DNA of 64,000 nt from Polychytrium aggregatum (Eukaryota > Chytridiomycota > Chytridiomycetes > Polychytriales): assembly GCF_025602895.1 (NCBI RefSeq), contig NW_026516275.1:168695-232694 (forward strand), read 5' to 3'. The position numbers and the translations under genes were made by a program. Below are positions 42,378-53,787 of this stretch, in pieces. Below the pieces are notes generated by a model that did no database searches, was not told the origin of the DNA, and saw nothing but the letters and a program-made list of their open reading frames with translations. How positions within the stretch are numbered: the first letter of the stretch is position 1; each line of letters begins with the position of its first letter.

Positions 42378-45300
42378 CTAAAACCGGCAGTGCTTGCTCA
42401 TATAGAACTGAGCCAGTGCCGGGTTGCCCTTGCTGTAGTGGAGCATGGCACAGTTGTATGCCGCCTCCTTGGCCAGACTGTCTTCGTCCGCGCTGCTATC
42501 TTGAGCCATCTGTGGTGCCAAACACATGTTAACCCGTAAATGAAGGGGTTCGTGGAGCTGAATTGAGGGGGACGGAGAGCATCGCTGCTCCGAGTAAAAA
42601 TTCGTGAACGAGAGCGAAGGGGAGTTGGTTTGAACGGAGGCTCGCGATGGCCTCCATCCATCCAAGCGGTTGTTGTGAAAGCATCCATGGCAGTACCAAC
42701 GGCTCGCTTGCGAGGCCTACCTGTTCGCTGGCCAGACTTAGGACTCGGTCATAGTACTTGAGTGCCAGATGCCAGACACCTATCAAGCCAGGAGATGATT
42801 GACAAAGCCAGCCAGGGATGAGTATGTCGGAGTCGAGGTTCGTGATATCAAGACGAAGGAGCTGTTCAGAGTCCCTCAGGAAACTGCTTCACGTACCAAT
42901 GTGATGGTATGCCCTGGCGATGTTGTAAAAGACCTCTTGTGTGTCGCCGCGTAAATCGGCGTATTGGAACAGAAATGCGAATCCCTGTGGTGCGCGATTT
43001 CAGTTAGTCCAGGAGCCCGTATCCGGCAACGCCATAGTGCAACGCCATAGTGCAACACAGCACGAGCTGCATCAGACTGCAAGCCGGCTCCTGGATGCGC
43101 GATTGGCTCAGCAGAGCAAATGACGGATCGAACCTGTGCAATGTTTAGATGTCGATTGTCAGTCTTGCGCTGCAGAGCACGGTGGATGTGGCTGATCCCG
43201 AGACATAAGTTGGTGATAGGATCACTGGGACAGAGCTTGTATGCCTTGAGATAAAGTCCTGCCACAGGTTGGATGCGTCAGAACACAGTGGATTTGTGGG
43301 ATTGCAAATGACGGCGTGCAAAGCAGGCTCTGGCTAGGTTTCTATGACGCAAGTAAAGCGAAAACAGTCCACAGACCAAGCCACGCATCGCATATGCCAG
43401 CAGACAAACAGCGCTGTGAACGTAGAAGCAGAGCTGTCTTACCGATTGCGTCCGTGTAAGACCGACCACAGCTCAGAATGTGGCCATAGAGCGTGTATAC
43501 GATCGCGCTCGGCTGTTGCTTGGCCTCCATGTCTCGGATGTTTCGCAGGAAGAGCTTCTGGGCTGTGCCCGATGCATACAAATGCAGCGAGTTTGTGTTG
43601 CTGTCGAGATAAGGGATCAGCGATCCATGAGTCGGCATGGTTCATCACCGTGGGTAGGATACCATAGACGATGAAGCGCGGCATCCGGAAGCCACAGAGA
43701 CATTGGGTGTGGCAGTGGTGTGGCTTACCCGTTGAAAATGGCATTGTAGAGTTTGTACACGCCATCACTCAGTCGAAAATCGCTCTCTATCCCGCGAAGG
43801 TACTCCGTGACTCTGATCAAGTTTCCGGCGTACAGAGCGGATGCTGTCGGATTCCGAGCACGGACTGTTAGCAAGCCACGGCGAGGCATGGGCCTCGCGT
43901 TGTCGGCCCGGCGAGCAGGGGGACCGTCAATTCTGGTGTTGGTGTCTTACTCATGATATGCAGCCGAAGCTGGTTTCTCCAGACAAGGTCGCTCCAGAAG
44001 ACACACGAATCTAGAGCCGATTTCAGAGAATGGAAAGCTTCCTCGTGTCGGCCATCCAGGGTCAGGTTGCGAGCATACTGTCGATCGAACCGTGGACTGT
44101 GAGCGAGCAGCGTGTGGCTATATCGAAACCACATTCCAGGGCTGTCAAAGGCCACGTCGCATCCACACACTAAGGAAGCGCAATCCGTAGCAGAGGCATC
44201 TGAGACTTGCCTTCTCGAATACTTCGAGCCACTGGGAAAAGCGCAGTCCCAAGTAGCCTTCAAAGTTGGCGCCGCTACTGTCTTTGTTCCATCGGGTGCC
44301 AACAAATGACTTGTTCTAGAGTAGCCAGGCGGTGATAGGGTAAAGCCATTACTCTCAGCGCAAATGCGTACCTAGAGTGAAAGATGCAACAAACATTGGG
44401 CAGCACGTGCAGTGCGCCACACAATGATAAGGAATGCGCGAAATAGGAAGGCTGGAGCTGAGGCGTTACCCTGTCAGACTGGATGGAAATTGAGCGCCGT
44501 TTGATCGCATAGCGCGGTTGGTAGCAGCAGAGTTGTTAGTTGCGGAGAACACGGAGCTTCAGGATGCACGAGGACTTCACCATGGAACGTGATATCGAGC
44601 CATCACATTGCTGCCGTGCTTACCGGATAGAACTCCTTGGTTTCCTGGAACGATTGCACCAGCTTGCGGGCACACCGAAGGAACTCGTTCTGCAAGAGAG
44701 CCGCAAGGATGGGTGTTGGAGCAAGTCGATGTTTGAGGACGTTTACAGCCTGCGGGCTCCAATTCACGCCATACTTCCCAACACCAACGCTATTCCATGG
44801 CCCCAAGACAATATCTCGAATAGCAACGATACGTATTTGCTGCCATCCGATTTGCAAAGTCCTGGACTATCCCGTATGCATGTATCGGTCGACATTGCGC
44901 TGAATAGCACTGAAGTCATACGCACGCGCTGAATCTTGTTGTACTGCTCAGTTTCATGTTCCAGCATGGCTTGATACTTGGACTGGTTTTCGATGCTTCG
45001 GTTCTTGTATTCGATCTCCAACTTGGCAACCTTCTGAGCCTTTTCGATCGGCCGAGATATCGACTTGCTGCGGAGGTTGAAGGCCCGCTCGGCTCCGCCG
45101 TAGGAGCGACGCGACGATGATTTCGGCCGGCTGCTTTGGCGAGCGATTGCGGCACTGGCCTCCTCAAGGGCCTCAACTGCATGAGTGAAGCACAAAGGCC
45201 GCAAGTGAGCGTTCCTTGGTATCGTCAGCAAGTACTGGCATTCTCCACCAGCGCGCGGCGGCAGTCTACATCAGCATGTTGCGGCGATTTCACAATCGCT

Positions 45301-48214
45301 CCAACCAACAATGGCGATCTCCTACCTTCACGACGGAGTCTGATCGTGGCGTCTTCATCTCCGCGCTCCTCGTAGATCTGCGACAGCTGGGCCTTGACTT
45401 CAATATTTTGGGGGTCGACATTGAGGACTGGCGGAGAAGGGCGTCAGCACATCACTTCAAGGATCCAGGCAAAACAGCTGTACAATAGATGCGCCTGCTT
45501 ACCCTTATTGTAGTAGAGTATGGCGCGGTCATAGTCGTCTGTCTTGAGTTGCTGGTGGCAGTATCCCATGAGAGCCCATGCTGCAGCGCTGTGGGCCTAA
45601 GGTGCAGCAGAGGATGATGCCGGCGGTAAGTCGCGCGACTGAACCAGAGAAGTGCCTAGGCAGTGTGCTGGACAAATGACACATACAGAATCATCTTCTT
45701 CGAGATAGTAGCACACGTCCAGCGCAGTTTGGTACATTCTCTTGCCGACGTATGCATCGATGACGTCGTAGAAGAGCTCTCTGTACTCGGACAACGGACT
45801 CTCGTACAGGTATGCAAAATGTGCCTGGATGCAGGGGTAGCGGGAGTGAGTGCCGCGGATTGAGTAGCCAAAGATTGTTGGTTTGGCCAAGTTGCAGCTG
45901 CACGCTGTAGACCAGGTGCAAATCAAGATGCATGATCGAGACGGAGGATCGAGACGGAAGATCCAGTGGCAGCAGATCAAGCTGCGAGTTTGAGCGCCAG
46001 GCTGTGTCGATTTGAGCAACACACCAGCTGCCACATATCCAGTTCAGTGGCACACACGCAAAGGCAGTTCAGACTGAGCGCTGGCCGACGGCGTCTGGAG
46101 GTTGATTGTCCAGTCTTTCCGACAGACTGGACCCGATCGTTATCACGAGCGTCTGTGTATGCAAAACCACTGACCTGAGCGACCTCAAAGTTGTCGAGCC
46201 ACAGACGACAGATGCCGAGCTTGGTGCGGAGCTCTAGCGGAAGATAGTGCTCTTCGTCGTCGTCAAACTCCTCGTCGTTTTCTTCCCACTCCTCCAAGAA
46301 TGTCTCTTGCTCGCGGTCTTGGATGCGGCGCGCACCTTCTTTGATCACCGCAATGCACTTTTCGTAATCCCTCATCTCGATATAGGCTTCAGCCATCTGA
46401 AGCAGCTCCTCGTAGCCAACGCGTGTCTTGACCGTGACGCGGGCGCCCATGACAATCTCGCCGATGACCTGTTCGTCATTGGAATCGGCGCTGGGCTTGC
46501 CGATAAAGTCGTCCAAATCATCGTCGTCGTATTCATTCTGGGCCTCTTCAAGAGCCAGCGGCAGCGTTGCATCCGCCTTGAATGCGGACTCGTAGAGCGG
46601 CAACATGCTTTTGCTGTCGCCGACTTGCGCGTAGAGCTTTGCGAGTACTTTTATGATGTCCACGTTGTTTGGGACAACGTGGAGCAGCTTTCGAAAACAT
46701 TCTATGGCCTGGAGAGTGGTGGTGAAGGACTTGTAAGGAGGCAGCTCATTTGACGCCGTTGCGGTTGTAAAGTGCTGCTCACGCAACGCTGATGCGCAAA
46801 CCAAGTGCCCCTATACGACGTCGTCGAATTGACGTTGGCCGCTGTCTCATGGACTGTGGTTCACCTTCTCGGGTTCCTCGAGCTTGACGAGGAGATGGGA
46901 TCGATCCCAGAGCGCCTGTATATCATACGGCGCCTTCTTTAGGGCTTGTTCGAGGGCATAGAGTGCCTGTTCGTCATCTCCCAGCTCGCTACAGTACAAA
47001 GTCAGTTGGACGGACGTTCCGGCGGCAAATCGAGTCGAGCCTTATCCTGCATGCACAGCAGCTGCGCTACTACCAGCGTCGCTGGCACGCTGGCGGGCAC
47101 TCACTTGGCGAGCACAGAGATGTGCTTCCACTCGTCGAGATCGGGTTTGAGATGCACTGCTACCAGCCGCGCATGCAGCTCCTTTTCTTTTTCGCCGACA
47201 TCGCCCAGCATCTGTGCAAGCGTCGTCCAGGCATAGGCGGAACGGGGCTCTTGGCGAAGGACTGTATGGCAGAGTTCAATCGCTCTCTTCATGTCTCGAC
47301 GGGCAAAGGCGCTGTTGGCGCTTCCGAGGGCGCTGTGCAGGTCCGGAGGCAAGTCCATGGCTTTTCGGCGCTGAGACACCACCAGACGGCAGGGGGGTGC
47401 AATGGAAGCAAAGCCAGGCCATGCCACAAGAATTCACAGGGGCATAGGGTAAATGCCAAGGCTCGTTGAATACCGAGGGGCTCGCTCCCCAGGGTATATG
47501 TCGAATGCTCGCACCGTGGCCAGTCTCTGGATCGATCAGATCCAGATTCCGCTGCTCGTCGCATGCCTCACGATATCCAAGCACCCACCCGGCGTCCGGC
47601 TCGTTTTCTCTTGCCCTGTTGCTTGGAGGAGACACCAAGAGCCTCGTCGATGTATTCCATGGTCTCTGGATCCTCGTCCTCCCAGAGCGTCGAGACATAG
47701 TCTTTGCCGGGCTGCTTCAGATCAGTTCCGATGTCGACAAGGGCTTCGTTGAGGGAGCGTCTGTCATGGAGCGGGCAGACCCGGGGCGAAGAGCAGGTTT
47801 GACGAGAGGATTAGTGAGGAGGGAGGCGAAGTCCATCGATGATCGGTCTCGACCATCACGACAGCACCATGGAGGCTGGGATGCAGACGACGGCGGCGCT
47901 GGATAGATCCGGAGAGTCCATGTGGCATACCCTACTCCGACGGGCAGCCGGCTTAGGTCGTCGTATTCGTCGTCCATGGGCAGGACGTATTCACTCTCTG
48001 ATTCGTGGTGGTCATCGCCGCCGGTGAAGACTCTGATTGGATCTGCAGGGCCGGGGATGACGGCCATGGGGCCTCCATCGCTCTCCCAGGTGCCGTCCAG
48101 GACGATCGAGCCGTCATCGGAGGCGTCGTCTTCATCGTTGTCTGGCTTGCTATCGTCGAGGAGATTCAGGGCGGCCTCCTTGAGCAAGCTGTCGATCTCT
48201 GCGTGGTCTGACAT
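42378..48214 (-). CDS. TFC4: TFIIIC subunit TFC4/GTF3C3 (TPR protein), 18 exons
   Basis: Exons (minus): 47931-48214, 47589-47760, 47105-47370, 46865-46988, 46175-46708, 45687-45824, 45503-45596, 45326-45427, 44926-45176, 44624-44689, 44211-44309, 43951-44077, 43729-43864, 43443-43600, 43134-43258, 42897-42984, 42721-42779, 42378-42509; 2955 nt, 984 aa, every junction in phase. The N-terminus is acidic; then GRRRRKAMDLPPDL leads into TPR repeats (FARRDMKRAIELCHTVLRQEP; AIECFRKLLHVVPNN), an acidic insert (EEDEE-type, residues ~330), and a second TPR block ending with the family-typical AYKLCPSDPITNLCLGISHIHRALQ, EVFYNIARAYHHIG and EAAYNCAMLHY. In yeast this tauA subunit bridges TFIIIC to TFIIIB at tRNA genes. 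One intron (44078-44210) uses a GC donor (gaaggcaagt). It converges with the CXorf65-like gene, 316 bp away. Confidence 0.93.
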
Positions 48215-49244
48215 GGCTATGGAGGGAGGGGGCTCGTTGGACCGCGGATGCGTCTGATGCGTCTGATGGCGGACGATGATGGGCGTGTGATGATTGATGA
48301 CGAGTTATGATCGCTTGAAGGCGGATGCTGGGTGAGGGACGGCAGATGGCAGATGATGGGCAGATGATGGCGCTTTATGGTCGATGACGGCTGGATGACG
48401 GTCCCTCGATGCTGGATGATCGGCGATGGTGGGCGACAGGCTGGATGCCCCCGGCGAGATTGATGCCCGACGATGAATGCTCTGAGGCGACGAACAACAG
48501 CAACAATGCCCATGAAAACCAGGGCCAAGCCAGGGCCGAACCAGGGCCGAACCAGAATGGAGCCGCCATGGAGCCGGCTCGAGCCGTGGCGGCCACGTGG
48601 GTTTGCGTTTGTGACGTCATGGCACGCCGCGCCATCCCGGCTGCCCGGCAACCAACTCCGCCGGCCGTGGGTCGCGGCCGTTTCCCCCGCCCGGATACCG
48701 CCCCGGCAGGCGCACGAGAGCAAGCGCAGAGGCAGAGGCAGAGGCAGAGGCGGAAGTAGATGCAGAAGTAGATGAAAAAAAAAAAGATGCAAAACCCAGA
48801 GCCAAGCGCTGATCCCTGGCCTCGCTGCTCAACGGCCCGGACCGGACCGGCGAGGGCGTCGCCATCGATGGTGACTCTTCCAGCAATCAGCAACCAGCAA
48901 TCAGCAATCGTCGATCTTGCCGGCGTCGGCCTTTGCCGGGTCTTTGTCCTGGCCTTTCCGGCGTCCGCGCGGGAGGCTTGGCCGAGGCAAGGCCGTCCCC
49001 ACGCAGCCCGCTTGTTGCGTCGCGGTTTGAACTCCCGCCCCCTCCCGAGCCACACGGCCAAAGCGATCCCAAACTCACCTCCCTCTGGCCCCGCAAGGCT
49101 CCTATATAGATCCCCGTCTCGTCCCTCGCCCGCTCTGCTCCCGCTCGGTCTGAATCCATTCGGCATCCGCCTCTGCTGTCTCCCGAGCAATCCCTGTCCC
49201 AGTTCCCTCGCTCCCCATCCTCGCCTGTCCACCCTCGCTGCACA
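48215..49244. other. Divergent promoter region between TFC4 and the orphan membrane protein
   Basis: About 1 kb with no supported gene. Near TFC4 it is full of gatgatggg/gatgacgg-type degenerate repeats (48250-48450); a cagagg hexamer run sits at 48728-48755 and an A9 run at about 48776. A TATATA element lies at 49103-49108. Confidence 0.5.
49103..49108 (+). promoter_or_regulatory. Putative TATA element (TATATA)
   Basis: TATATAG sequence 137-142 bp upstream of the start codon of the orphan membrane protein gene, with a pyrimidine-rich leader between. Position matches that of the TATA box in front of the stress protein gene. Confidence 0.5.
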
Positions 49245-50475
49245 ATGATGACCTCGTCGCAAGTCGAGATTGCCAAGCCAGAGATTTCGTCGCCGGCACT
49301 CAGCACCATCAAGCCTTCCAAGTCCCTGATATCGGTGCTGCCGGTGGAAATCGGGTCTGCCGTCGCCTCGGCCGCCCTGATCACGCCGTTCATCTCCATC
49401 ATCGACAAAGCCATCTTCGAGAATGCATCGGGGCGTATGAAGCTGGCCCCGGCAGTCGTGTCGGGACTGCGACTGCTGGTCACCAAGCCCTTGACCTTTG
49501 CCCGACAGCCCAGTTGCTATCTCATCTGGGGTCTCTACGTGGCCACATACACTGTCGCCAACACCATCCAGGCCACCTGCGAGTCTGCCAACATTGACTG
49601 GTTCTATCCCAAGTTTGTTGGTGAGTGTTGTGCCTGCGTCGGTCTGCACAAGAGCCGGACACCCTGTTGGAGGATTCGCGGCGGCCAAGGGCTCGGTTCG
49701 ATGGTAGCCACTGGTTTCGATAGCGGGTTAGCCAGCGTCGATGGCGGAACGACGGAACGGCGGAACGACGGAATGACGGAATGACGGAATGACGGAATGA
49801 CGGAATGACGGAATGACGGAATGACGGAATGACGGAATGACGGAATGGCCCGCGCAGAGCTCAGTTTTGCGGTGGCATCCGTAAAGCAGAGCGATACCAG
49901 CCTCGACTATTGGTGCAATTCCTCTGTATCCGATTGATGTTGCGGTTTTGCCCCGTCTGCGTACTGACAGCGTGCTTTTGCTGCTGCTTCTGCTGCTGCT
50001 TCTGCTGCTTTTGCCACTGGCAGGCACCTCGTTCGCCAACGTCACCCTCTCCGTCCTGAAGGATCTGTACTTTACCCGAGCCTTTGGCAAGGGCAGCATC
50101 AAGCCGGTTCCGCTGCGGTCCTACGGCATGTACACCATCCGTGACACGATGACTGTCTTTGCCGGCTTCAACTTGCCGACGTTGATGGCGGAAACGCTCT
50201 CGACCAACTTCCCCATCGAGCGGCGCCATGCCGATGTGATCTCGCAGCTGGTTGCCCCGTGCGCCGTCCAGGCACTTTCATGCCCGCTGCACCTCTACGG
50301 CATGGACTACTACAACCGCCCAGGCAACCTGGGCTTTGATCAGCGGTGGGCCTTCATCAAGAGGGAGTACTTTGGCACAACCCTCGCCCGCATGGGTCGC
50401 ATCCTCCCGGCGTACGGCATCGGCGGCGTCGCCAACAAATTCTTCCGGGCCAAGGGATACGAGATGCTGGGTTGA
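49245..50475 (+). CDS. Conserved fungal membrane protein of unknown function, 2 exons
   Basis: Exons 49245-49620 and 50024-50475 encode 275 aa (phase 1 junction). There are several moderately hydrophobic segments (VASAALITPFISII, CYLIWGLYVATYTVANTI, LVAPCAVQALSCPLHLYG) and conserved-looking motifs such as YGMYTIRDTMTVFAGFNLP and KREYFGTTLARMGRILPAYGIGG. It resembles an uncharacterised family found across fungi, possibly in the mitochondrial membrane and of carrier-like topology, but I cannot name it. A second ATG follows immediately in frame (49248). The intron holds a 9-bp minisatellite. Confidence 0.75.
49744..49846. repeat. 9-bp minisatellite (gacggaatg), about 11 copies, in an intron
   Basis: Near-perfect copies of gacggaatg, the first three degenerate (gacggaacg, gcggaacga), entirely within the intron 49621-50023 of the orphan membrane protein gene. 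Confidence 0.95.
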
Positions 50476-51050
50476 AACCCCTTCCTGGGCTCTGTGGCTC
50501 TCGAACGCTCCTGGATCGCTCCTTCGGACAAATGTACATATTCCAGCATATGGCCGCGTGCGCACGCTGGCCATGCATTCCATGGCGATAGAGGCCATGG
50601 CCACAATCGATGATGACGGACTCTTTTTTCTTTCATTTTCAGCAGCAGCTGCTGCATTCACAATATATTGCCGACGGTTGGCCGGCCTGTGCATACCTGA
50701 GTCCGACTGCGACTGACTTTGCAGCGCTGGGGGCTGTGCGCCAGAGCCGGGTCGCTGCAACAGACAGGAGGCGACCGAACAAGTTCCAGGAACGCTGGAG
50801 CAGGCCGCCCTCAAGCCGCCGCTGGGCTTGAGCTGGATACGCAGGCAGAGCGAGACCAGAAGGCCGCTGGCTTTTGCACCAGGGCTTGCGTCACGGCTGA
50901 CTGATTTCGAGCCCCGCGTCGTGGATTTGCAATTTCGTCGGCTCGTCGATCACGGCACATCTTCATCGCCAGCCCTCGAGCGACAGCAAGCAGCGCCCAA
51001 GCCAGTTTGCAGATTGTACCGGCTCGTTGCAGACTCTACCCAGGCCCCCG
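50476..51050. other. Intergenic region before kynurenine 3-monooxygenase
   Basis: 3' UTR of the membrane protein gene and 5' region of the KMO gene. No other gene or notable repeat seen. Confidence 0.5.
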
Positions 51051-53218
51051 ATGGCTACTCCACCCGAAACCTCCTCCAACTTCAAGGTCGCCGTCATCGG
51101 CGGCGGGCTCGTTGGCTCCCTCACGGCCGTCTATCTCGCCCGTCGCGGCTGGAATGTTGAAGTCTACGAGCTTCGTAAAGGTAGGTTCAGTGGCCGCTGT
51201 CCTGTTCTTGGTCGGCAACGTCGTGGGCGATCAAGCGTCCGCTCACAACCTGCCAACGCTCAATAATGGCTGATCGCTCACTCATTCGCTCGCCGTTACC
51301 ATCGCCGTTGCCATCGCCGTTGCCATCGCCGTTGCCATCGCCTGTGATTCTCCTCCCCTCGACCAGATTTGCGCAACTCGCCACACTATTCGGGCCGATC
51401 GATTAACTTGGCTGTCAGCCGCCGCGGACTGGCTGCCCTTGATGCTGTCGGCCTTGAGGCTGCCATCAAGCACACCATCATCCCGATGAAGGGCAGAATG
51501 GTGCACACACTCGATGGAAAGCAGAACTCGCAGCTCTACGGCGTGTTCGGCGAGGTAGCAGACTCGTTCCTGAGGATGTCGCAGCAACAGCATGTGCACT
51601 GCTGCTTCGTTGGCCAAGCAGCTCGTTCGCCAAGGCGGCCCATGCCCGATGCTGTGATTCCTAACCACCTGTGTGCGTCGCACTCTTCCCCTTGGTCGCC
51701 GTGAGCAGCACATCAACTCGATCGATCGCAAGGTCATCAACGAGTACGTCCTCACCGAAGCCGAAAAGTACCCGAACGTCAGGCTGTTCTTCGAGCACGA
51801 CGTGCGGGCCATCGACTTTGAGTCCAACCTCGTCGAATTCGAGGCCAAGGACCGCCAGCGTGTGCAGATCAAGGCCGATCTGATCATCGGCTGCGACGGC
51901 GCCTTCTCCAAAGTCCGGGGACAGATGATGAGGAAGACGCTGTGAGTGTTGCGAGCAGCTCATGCTGCATAGATGCCGAATTGCCCCAGCCTTTCTGGAC
52001 CTGGGCATTGCGGCAGCAAAGCCGCATTCTCGCATTCGGCCGATGCATGATCTCCGCGGATGACTTGTTTCTGACCGATCCGCCCGTTTGGCTTCGTGCT
52101 TGGCTCTGCACTTGGCCGACTTCTCTTGGACTCGCCAGCATGAACTACTCCCAGGAGTACATCGATACGCACTATGTCGAGCTGCACATCCCACCCACCC
52201 CCAGCGGCGACTACGCTCTCGACCCCAACCACTTGCACATCTGGCCGCGCAAGTCGTTCATGCTGATCGCCCTTCCAAATCCCGACAAGTCGTTCACTTC
52301 GACGCTCTTCATGCCGCTCGAGTCGTTCAACGTCATTACCACACCCGAGACCCTCGTGGACTTTTTCCGGACCACCTTCCCCGATGCCCTGCCGCTGCTG
52401 GGACGTGACGGGCTCGTCAAGTCGTTCTTTGAGAACCCCAAGGGCGCGCTGATCACGGTCAAGGTTGGTGACGATGTGTCTGACGCTGTCGCGAGAGATG
52501 CTCGATATGACGGCCATGGACAACTTGCTTCGCCAACTCAAGCGAGTCGTGTCCAGTCGGCGTCATCAGCAGTGCCGAACGATCATGCTCGGTCCGGATA
52601 GCATGCGTTGGCTGACTTTGGCAAATGCCCTGACTGTTTGCCGCCTGTTTGGTCGTCCAGTGCCAGCCCTACAACTACCAGCACAAGGCCCTGATCCTGG
52701 GCGACGCAGCCCACGCCATGGTGCCGTTCTATGGCCAGGGTATGAACTGCGGCTTCGAGGACATCTTGCTGCTCAACGAGATTCTCGACCGCCAGATCGG
52801 ATCCGAGAAGAACCCGACCCAGGACCAGATGCTGCACTGTCTGGACGAGTACAGCCGCGCCCGCCATCCAGATGCCACGGCCATCTGCGATCTGGCCCTG
52901 TATAACTACCAGGAGATGCGCTCATCGGTGCTCGAGTGGTCGTATTTGCTCCGCAAGGCTGTCGAGGGCTGGATCTACCGCCGCCTGCCGTTCCTGGGCA
53001 TTGTCCCGCTGTACACGATGGTGTCGTTTACACGCATTCCCTACTCGGAAGCCGTCCGCCGCTGGAAGCGCCAGACACACTGGTTCAACACCATTGGATC
53101 GACGACCAAGGTCACCCTGGCGGCTGCGCTGGGAGTTTTGCTTACCCGCGAGACGCTCAAGCGTCTCGGGATATCCGCGGTGTCGTGGGTGCTTGGCCGA
53201 GGCATCCAGACGGCGTGA
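51051..53218 (+). CDS. BNA4: Kynurenine 3-monooxygenase, 5 exons
   Basis: Exons 51051-51180, 51367-51554, 51709-51941, 52139-52463 and 52661-53218 encode 477 aa, the usual length. FAD- and NADPH-dependent enzyme that hydroxylates L-kynurenine to 3-hydroxykynurenine in tryptophan degradation and de novo NAD synthesis, on the mitochondrial outer membrane. Visible: the Rossmann dinucleotide motif VAVIGGGLVGS (Gly17, 19, 22), SGRSINLAVSRRG, the DLIIGCDGAFSKVR motif, the second FAD motif LILGDAAHAMVPFYGQGMNCGFED, and a C-terminal hydrophobic helix (VTLAAALGVLLTRE...) that would anchor the protein in the membrane. All core residues are present. The exon 3 acceptor may be three bases earlier (gag|cag). 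Intron 1 contains a 12-bp tandem repeat. Confidence 0.95.
51292..51340. repeat. 12-bp tandem repeat in KMO intron 1
   Basis: Four copies of gccgttgccatc (first copy gccgttaccatc) inside intron 51181-51366. Confidence 0.92.
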
Positions 53219-53787
53219 GGCTCGCACCAGGACATGCCATGCCATGCCATGCCATGTCATAGCGCTGTGTCATAGCGCCTGTGTCCGACCCAATCAATAT
53301 AATTCCAGACGGGCTGCATTCTTGCCGGCCTTCCAATGTTGCTTGGATGTTCCCTGTGGCTGCTCTTGCCCCGTGCTCCATGTTCCATGCTCGTGCGGAT
53401 TGCCCTGTCGCTCGTGTCGGTGTGGGATTTCGGACCAGGATTTGTTCGGGAGGCGGCTCGGGGCCCGAGCCGATTCCCGCGTCCTTGCCGCGGAGGCCAG
53501 TGGCATCTGTGTGTCATTTGTGCGACGGGTGCGGGGTTTGTCGGATGTGCCACAAGGAATAAGGGCCCGTCGTTCTCGCCTCTGTGTCGGTCTCGCTGCG
53601 GCAGTGTCGCTGTCGAGGCACTGGTTTGTCGCAGCGCTCTCGGCCCCGTCTCGGCGCCGCTCGTGGCTTCTCGTGGCTGTCCAAGGCTGCGTTTCTGCCG
53701 GCCTCGTTCTGGAACCGACCTGCTCTCCCCAGCTCATCTCCAGACCTCCTCAGGCCATCTCTGCAAGCACATCCACCAGGATCGAGA
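53219..53787. other. Intergenic region before the GH46-like gene
   Basis: No gene supported. A catgc pentamer run lies at 53234-53258, just after the KMO stop, followed by two copies of gtgtcatagcgc-like sequence. Confidence 0.5.
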
